Of a DNA stretch of 64,000 bases, positions 59,409 to 64,000 are shown in pieces. The stretch is from the NCBI RefSeq assembly GCF_012273895.1, contig NC_052114.1, positions 6,137,827-6,201,826 of the forward strand, in the 5' to 3' direction. A model generated the notes under the pieces. It worked only from the letters and a program-made list of their open reading frames with translations. It ran no database searches and was not told where the DNA came from. The translations under genes were made by a program, and so were the position numbers. The stretch is from Zerene cesonia (lineage: Eukaryota > Arthropoda > Insecta > Lepidoptera > Pieridae). Numbering within the stretch: the stretch's first letter is position 1; every line of letters starts with the position of its first letter.

Positions 59409-61756
59409 ATTTTTGTTATGCTAAAAGTAAAACATAATATTGATCATTGAAAAATTACTAGTAACTCCTACAATTGATCAACAATGTTGTAATGTAAGAA
59501 CAAACAATAACAAACCTTTGGTCAATTTAATAGACGGAGCTATTAGTGAAAGCCAAACACGAATATATTGCATGCAATATATTTAAAAAAATCTGGAATC
59601 TTGATAACTGAAGACTGATAGTAATATTTATTCAATTAGCGAAGGCCGAAGTGTGAACTACGAGTATTGAAAATATCGATCACAAGTAAGAAATTTTCTG
59701 CCGCTCCGCCACAGACTGCAAAATGCATGCACAGATTATTTTTATATAATTTACACAGTTCATACGTGTATAATCTAATAATCTATGGATTTCACACTCT
59801 GCTTCTAATATATTACATGGCTCCACAAATCGCGATCGCTCGTCACAGATGAGAAATATAAATTATTGATATTAGTCGTCTAAATTTAGAAGTTGAAGAA
59901 ACAAAAAATTTTGTATGATTACAATATCCCAAATTTAGATATTTAATCAGGTATGGACATTATCAGTGTTTTTGATGGAAACGTAAATAGAAAGGTGCAA
60001 TTGCATTAAATCACTTAAAACTTTGCTTATTTAAATTCATACACAGATAAACCAAAAATTTTTCAAGGTGTCCGCAAGGTTTGAGATATTAAAAACTTGA
60101 ATTTTAAATCTTAATACGAATTTTCTATTATGACAGGTACAGGGACCATATTATTTAAACCTACATCTAAAGATGGGGTGGTGCTAGTCTAAAGCGCCAC
60201 ATGTGGAGTAATATAGCCTCGAAGAAGCCTCTAATTTGTAAATTTGGTTGTGAATTAAAAATTATACTAAGTTAAGTTTAATAAGCGCATAATTAATCGA
60301 TCATGTTTAGTAATCTTCCTACCTAAGCTATTATGTAGCCATGAGTAAATATTAAACCAAGAAAAATATATTTTACAATAACAGTTACTCTGTGACTTTA
60401 AGCTCAATGATTGAGATCAAATATCAAAAGTTTTTTCTTACTGTGTAACCATCCTAAAAAGTACCCAAATGGTATTTATAAATTTCATAGCATATTTCAT
60501 TTTCATAGAGGTACACAGGAAGAAAATGATTCATATTCACTTTTGATATTATTAATAACGACGTAAGACAGAAAGGTAATACATAACTGCTAAAAAAATT
60601 CATCATAGAGACTCTCATACCGCAAAAAATCTTCTAGCTTTAAATAGGTCTTAAAAATGCCAGTGATTTCATTTGTTGCTAAAATTGTTATTTTTTCGGC
60701 AATTCTGCTTAAATATGTTCAGAAGCATTTTGTACAGTACATTTTATATTGATAATTGGTGTAAAACAAGTGAGAAACTTTAAACTCAGGGTGAGTCACT
60801 CACTCTGTTATGGCATTAAGCAAACCTATAGAGGTTTCCTGAGGTTTAGGAATATTTATTTAGATTTTATCGTTATACTTAGTTACCCTACTAGATAGCT
60901 AGTTGCTTTTTTGCATCAAACTTATATTAATTACTCTCATTCTATCCCAAAATTCCGTACTTAACTAATTTCGAGCCCCGTGAAATTTGAAATTCCAAAA
61001 CGAAGGCTTAGATCTCACAAGAAAAAAAGGTCAATTTATAAGTTCAAAATCTACGAGAGAAACTGAAGTTAAGATCAAGACATTAACAAACTAAAAAGAA
61101 AAATTTAATTATACATTCCGATTACATTTTTGATTTATTCATAAGTGACTTACTTATGATTAATTTTGTTTTTTACATTTATCCCATGTCCTTCCTAGAC
61201 ATGTTATGGTGCAGCTGGGCTCTTGGTTGGTTCAATATCAGGTGTTCTAGATCTTCAAATTTATACTCTCAGCCGAAAATGTAACTATTTTTGTTATGTG
61301 TATCATCATGTGCAATAATTTTTGTTATGGCAGAATTTTATATATCATATAGGTGGTCTGTTGCGGTTCAACATCAGGTGTTCCAGTTTCCAAAATAAAT
61401 TGTAGCCTGTATACGCAGACTTAATACCTATATAACAAAAAACTTTCATTCAAATCACACAAACAAATAGAAAAACAGACATATTTTCTTTTACATTCGT
61501 ACTCTATTTCTGTTTTTAAACTTCCTTTAATTTTTCTTCTTTTGATATTATATTCAATGCAAAGAAACAATTTTTTACTCATTTATTATATTATGTAAAG
61601 ATATATTAAAGATTTTTAAAGTAAACGAGTAAACGTTTAAAAAACGTCCCATCATTTTAATACAGTGAACGCATCTGGCCATGAACGTAATTGTAAGATT
61701 GTCAATTGTCAACAGTGTCAATGTCATAATTTCGATCATTGGATATTGCTGCAAAT
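59409..61756. other. Spacer upstream of PSMG3-GPN2 and RpL37
   Basis: Divergent region containing the PSMG3 promoter (near 59409-59540) and the RpL37 promoter (just before 61757). A short direct repeat, GGTTCAATATCAGGTGTTCT near 61230 and GGTTCAACATCAGGTGTTCC near 61367, is the only repeat noticed. No gene. Confidence 0.45.
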
Positions 61757-61768
61757 CTTCTTTCTTTC
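61757..61768 (+). promoter_or_regulatory. 5' TOP-like pyrimidine tract of RpL37
   Basis: CTTCTTTCTTTC lies 20 nt before the RpL37 start codon. Ribosomal protein mRNAs usually begin with a C followed by pyrimidines, so transcription probably starts inside this tract. Confidence 0.55.
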
Positions 61769-61787
61769 ATTGTCAAATTCGGCGAAA

Positions 61788-63249
61788 ATGGTAGCGTACT
61801 TTTTGTTTGTAAAACAAATCGAAACGAATCAATGATACCTTGCTTTATTTATTGGAAATTTAAATCTTTGTGGATTATGTTTGAGTGTAGTATAATGAAA
61901 TTAAAACATATTTTACGAGAAAGTGGTAATTTAATGGTGTTTAACTCCGTTATTACAGACGAAGGGAACGTCAAGCTTCGGTAAACGCCGAAATAAGACA
62001 CACACACTATGTAGAAGATGTGGAAGATCTTCCTATCATATTCAAAAATCCAAATGTGCACAATGTGGATACCCTGCCGCTAAGTTACGTTCATGTGAGT
62101 ACTTGCTTGGGTTAAATTATTGAAGGTATACAACGTGTATGCAGTATTTTATAGAGGTTAGCGACAAATTTTAAGCTCTGTAGATGCTGCTTTTTCCTTT
62201 TGTGTAATATGTTATTTTATCATAAAAAAACAATTAAATTGCTACTTACACCTTAGCTAATTTTGTATTTTTTGTTTGTACTCGTTGGTGATGTTATTGT
62301 TAAATATTTAATTGCACATTGTACAAAGTCGTATTTATAAAGAGGGTTCTTGTTATTATATAAATTAATATGTACTATTAAAGAACATTTATTGATATTT
62401 TTACTTGCTTATAACCTTCAGTGATTGAGGAGATACTTGTCATATAGCAATGTTTCCTTGTAAGTGTAGGTAAATTGTTTGAAGGTATGTAGTTATTATG
62501 CAGATGTATCTTATACCTTTAAACGAGCAATTCTTGTATATATATATATATATATATATATAATTGGAATCTCGGAATCGGCTCCAACGATTTTCATGAA
62601 ATTTAGTATACAGGGGGTTTCGGCGGCGATAAATCGATCTAGCTAGGAATTTTTTTTAGAAAATGTCATATTCGTGTTTTATTCGTGTTTTTTTTCCTGA
62701 CATCTATTGGTGAATAATAATACTATTTTGCTTCGTAGATAGCTGGACAACTGAAATAACACATAGGCACTTTTTATACCGACATTCCTACGGGATACGG
62801 TTACGCAGCACGCTTACGCGGTTTCAACCGCGGGTCACAGCTAGTATATATTTGTGTGTAGTACATATCTCCTACAGAAATCTAACATTTTAAATTAATT
62901 TAAAGTATTCTTATCTAGTAAATGTCAAGCACTAAAATTGTGATTTTTACCATATTACTCTTTGCCGATACATAATTCTTACTTATGCCTGAAAAGATAG
63001 ATTTTGAATTATTAGGATATCTCCATCTACTTCCATACCATTTAGTTGCATATATATTTGTGTATATCAAGTTTGATGTGGAACTTATTAACATAAACAC
63101 AATTTACAGACCACTGGTCAGTGAAGGCTAAAAGGAGGAAGACTACAGGCACTGGCCGCATGCGTCACCTCAAGATTGTCAGAAGGCGTTTCCGTAATGG
63201 TTTCAAGGAGGGCAAACCTACACCCAAGAAAGCTGTAGCCTCCTCATAG
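61788..63249 (+). CDS. RpL37: Ribosomal protein L37 (eL37)
   Basis: Large-subunit ribosomal protein. Exons 61788-61790, 61959-62094 and 63110-63249, 92 residues, the family length. Exon 1 contributes only the ATG; the intron begins right after it (GTAGCG). Zinc-binding CRRCGRSSYHIQKSKCAQC shows the C2-C2 finger; TKGTSSFGKRRNKTHTLC and MRHLKIVRRRFRNGFKEG are near-universal eL37 segments. AATAAA at 63266 gives a very short 3' UTR. Intron 2 (about 1 kb) contains a TA microsatellite and a Helitron-like 3' end. Confidence 0.97.
62537..62562 (+). repeat. TA dinucleotide microsatellite
   Basis: About 13 TA units in intron 2 of RpL37, directly before a repeat insertion. Confidence 0.8.
62565..62844 (+). 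repeat. Chimeric Helitron-like insertion in RpL37 intron 2
   Basis: The first part reads GGCTCCAACGATTTTCATGA; the second part (from about 62735) matches the 3' half of the Helitron-like copies, with AGCTGGACAACTGAAATAAC and the end CCGCGGGTCACAGCTAG. Confidence 0.5.
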
Positions 63250-63479
63250 ACATATTGTTGTGACTAATAAAAAATAGTAAAAAATGGGCTTTTTAATTTT
63301 TCATCTTCCTACTAAACACACTTGTAAACAATATAATAAATTATTAGTGTTCTTTTTTATTTTGTACCATAAGTTTTACAACTTCATACCTTTTTTTAAA
63401 CAATCTCCATCAAAGCAGGATATTTTATGATTGCAAAAAGGGTTGTAAATAAAAAAACTAAACATTTATAAAATTTTAA

Positions 63480-63790
63480 TCACTGTCTGCTAGACCACTC
63501 ATCCCAACTGCCCAAATACTTTTTAGACCTGAAATACAATTAAAAATTTTATTTTTAGTTTTATTTTCAATAAATATTTATCAATTCAGATAAATATTCT
63601 CAAATTAATAAAAAATATAGTACATACTCTGAGTATCCAAGAGCCAAAGCTGTTTCTAGTGCCTTGCTAGCTCTTTTACCTGATTTACAATAAAATATGA
63701 TTTCATCAGATTGTGTCGGTTTGGAACGATGAAAGAGCTTTTTGAATTCTTCTTTAGACATGTTAGTCAGAACTTGCTGTAAGCTGTCCA
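63480..63790 (-). CDS. Rhodanese-domain sulfurtransferase, C-terminal exons only
   Basis: Two joined exons, 63628-63790 and 63480-63528, encode the second half of a rhodanese domain: SKEEFKKLFHRSKPTQSDEI, the active-site loop YCKSGKRAS with the catalytic Cys, ALETALALGYS, and the ending YLGSWDEWSSRQ. The CxxGxR loop and final W-W pattern match single-domain thiosulfate sulfurtransferases (TSTD/Hsp67B2-like), which transfer sulfane sulfur. The exon with the IDVRE/IPGSINIP half was not found in the last 200 bp, so the gene likely extends past the right edge. The acceptor at 63790 (TTTACAG) requires a preceding exon ending in phase 1. Confidence 0.75.
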
Positions 63791-64000
63791 CTGTAAATGA
63801 TAGCAATTTTTTTTTAATAGGTACATACCTAGCTAACCGAATCTTATCCACTATCTCAATTAGCTCTGATATATAAATATTATATTATGTTAAGAATAAA
63901 TTTTAAATATTGTGCGTGAAAATGTTAATACGAAAATTGTATAGAAGTTTGGCAATTACATGGAATGTTGACACTCGATGGAATCTGGCCTGTAGACTGA
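63791..64000. other. Right edge: unresolved upstream part of the rhodanese gene
   Basis: A donor-like GCTAG/GTATGT on the minus strand near 63830 does not give a frame compatible with the next exon. On the plus strand an ATG at 63922 opens a frame to the window end. Confidence 0.3.

Noticed and set aside
1..64000. CRISPR arrays, operons, bacterial or viral genes
   Set aside because: No regular spacer arrays, ribosome-binding sites or viral gene sets are present; all genes are eukaryotic in structure.

Overview
The window is AT-rich animal nuclear DNA. Every multi-exon gene has GT-AG spliceosomal introns (one GC-AG), and there are long low-complexity intergenic stretches. Recurrent repeats of the kind found in moth and butterfly genomes occur throughout: Lep1-type non-autonomous Helitron-like copies ending in CTAG, hAT miniature elements and a Jockey/CR1-like LINE fragment. 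Together with the insect protein set (dmrt93B, an Ir21a-type ionotropic receptor, RpL37) this points to Lepidoptera. The organism call is an inference from repeats and protein style; no database was searched. Exon coordinates were worked out by hand from splice signals and reading-frame continuity and may be off by a base in places.

Layout, left to right. 1-6.2 kb, minus strand: 5' half of a carboxypeptidase D (silver)-type gene, running off the left edge, with an antisense tRNA-like gene in an intron. 7.1-11.0 kb, minus: an intact ionotropic receptor in nine exons. 11-15.5 kb: repeat-bearing spacer with a doubtful two-exon peptide on the plus strand. 15.5-19.7 kb, minus: two tandem THEM6-like genes with identical exon structure; the second has lost the HMNNARY motif. 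21.7-27.4 kb, minus: dmrt93B (DM and DMA domains) with a 3.7 kb first intron holding a 61-bp hAT miniature element, a Helitron-like copy and a 53-bp palindrome. 31.0-31.9 kb, minus: IntS12, divergent from CLCC1 at 32.6-34.8 kb, plus. 39.4-44.5 kb, minus: a Di-Ras small GTPase whose introns hold a hAT element, a LINE fragment and abutting perfect hairpins. 44,731-45,730: assembly gap of 1000 N. 47.5-54.6 kb, plus: an 18-exon FAM120A-type gene. 57.3-59.4 kb, minus: Swi5, GPN2 and PSMG3; the PSMG3 and GPN2 reading frames are only 2 nt apart and look dicistronic. 61.8-63.2 kb, plus: RpL37. 63.5-63.8 kb, minus: C-terminal part of a rhodanese-domain protein, upstream part not resolved.

Most genes are housekeeping or regulatory and do not form one pathway. 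The strongest unusual signals are the PSMG3-GPN2 bicistron, the diverged THEM6 tandem copy, the antisense tRNA-like gene 37 bp from a splice donor, and several near-perfect palindromes in introns. I did not find a clearly novel multi-gene system.
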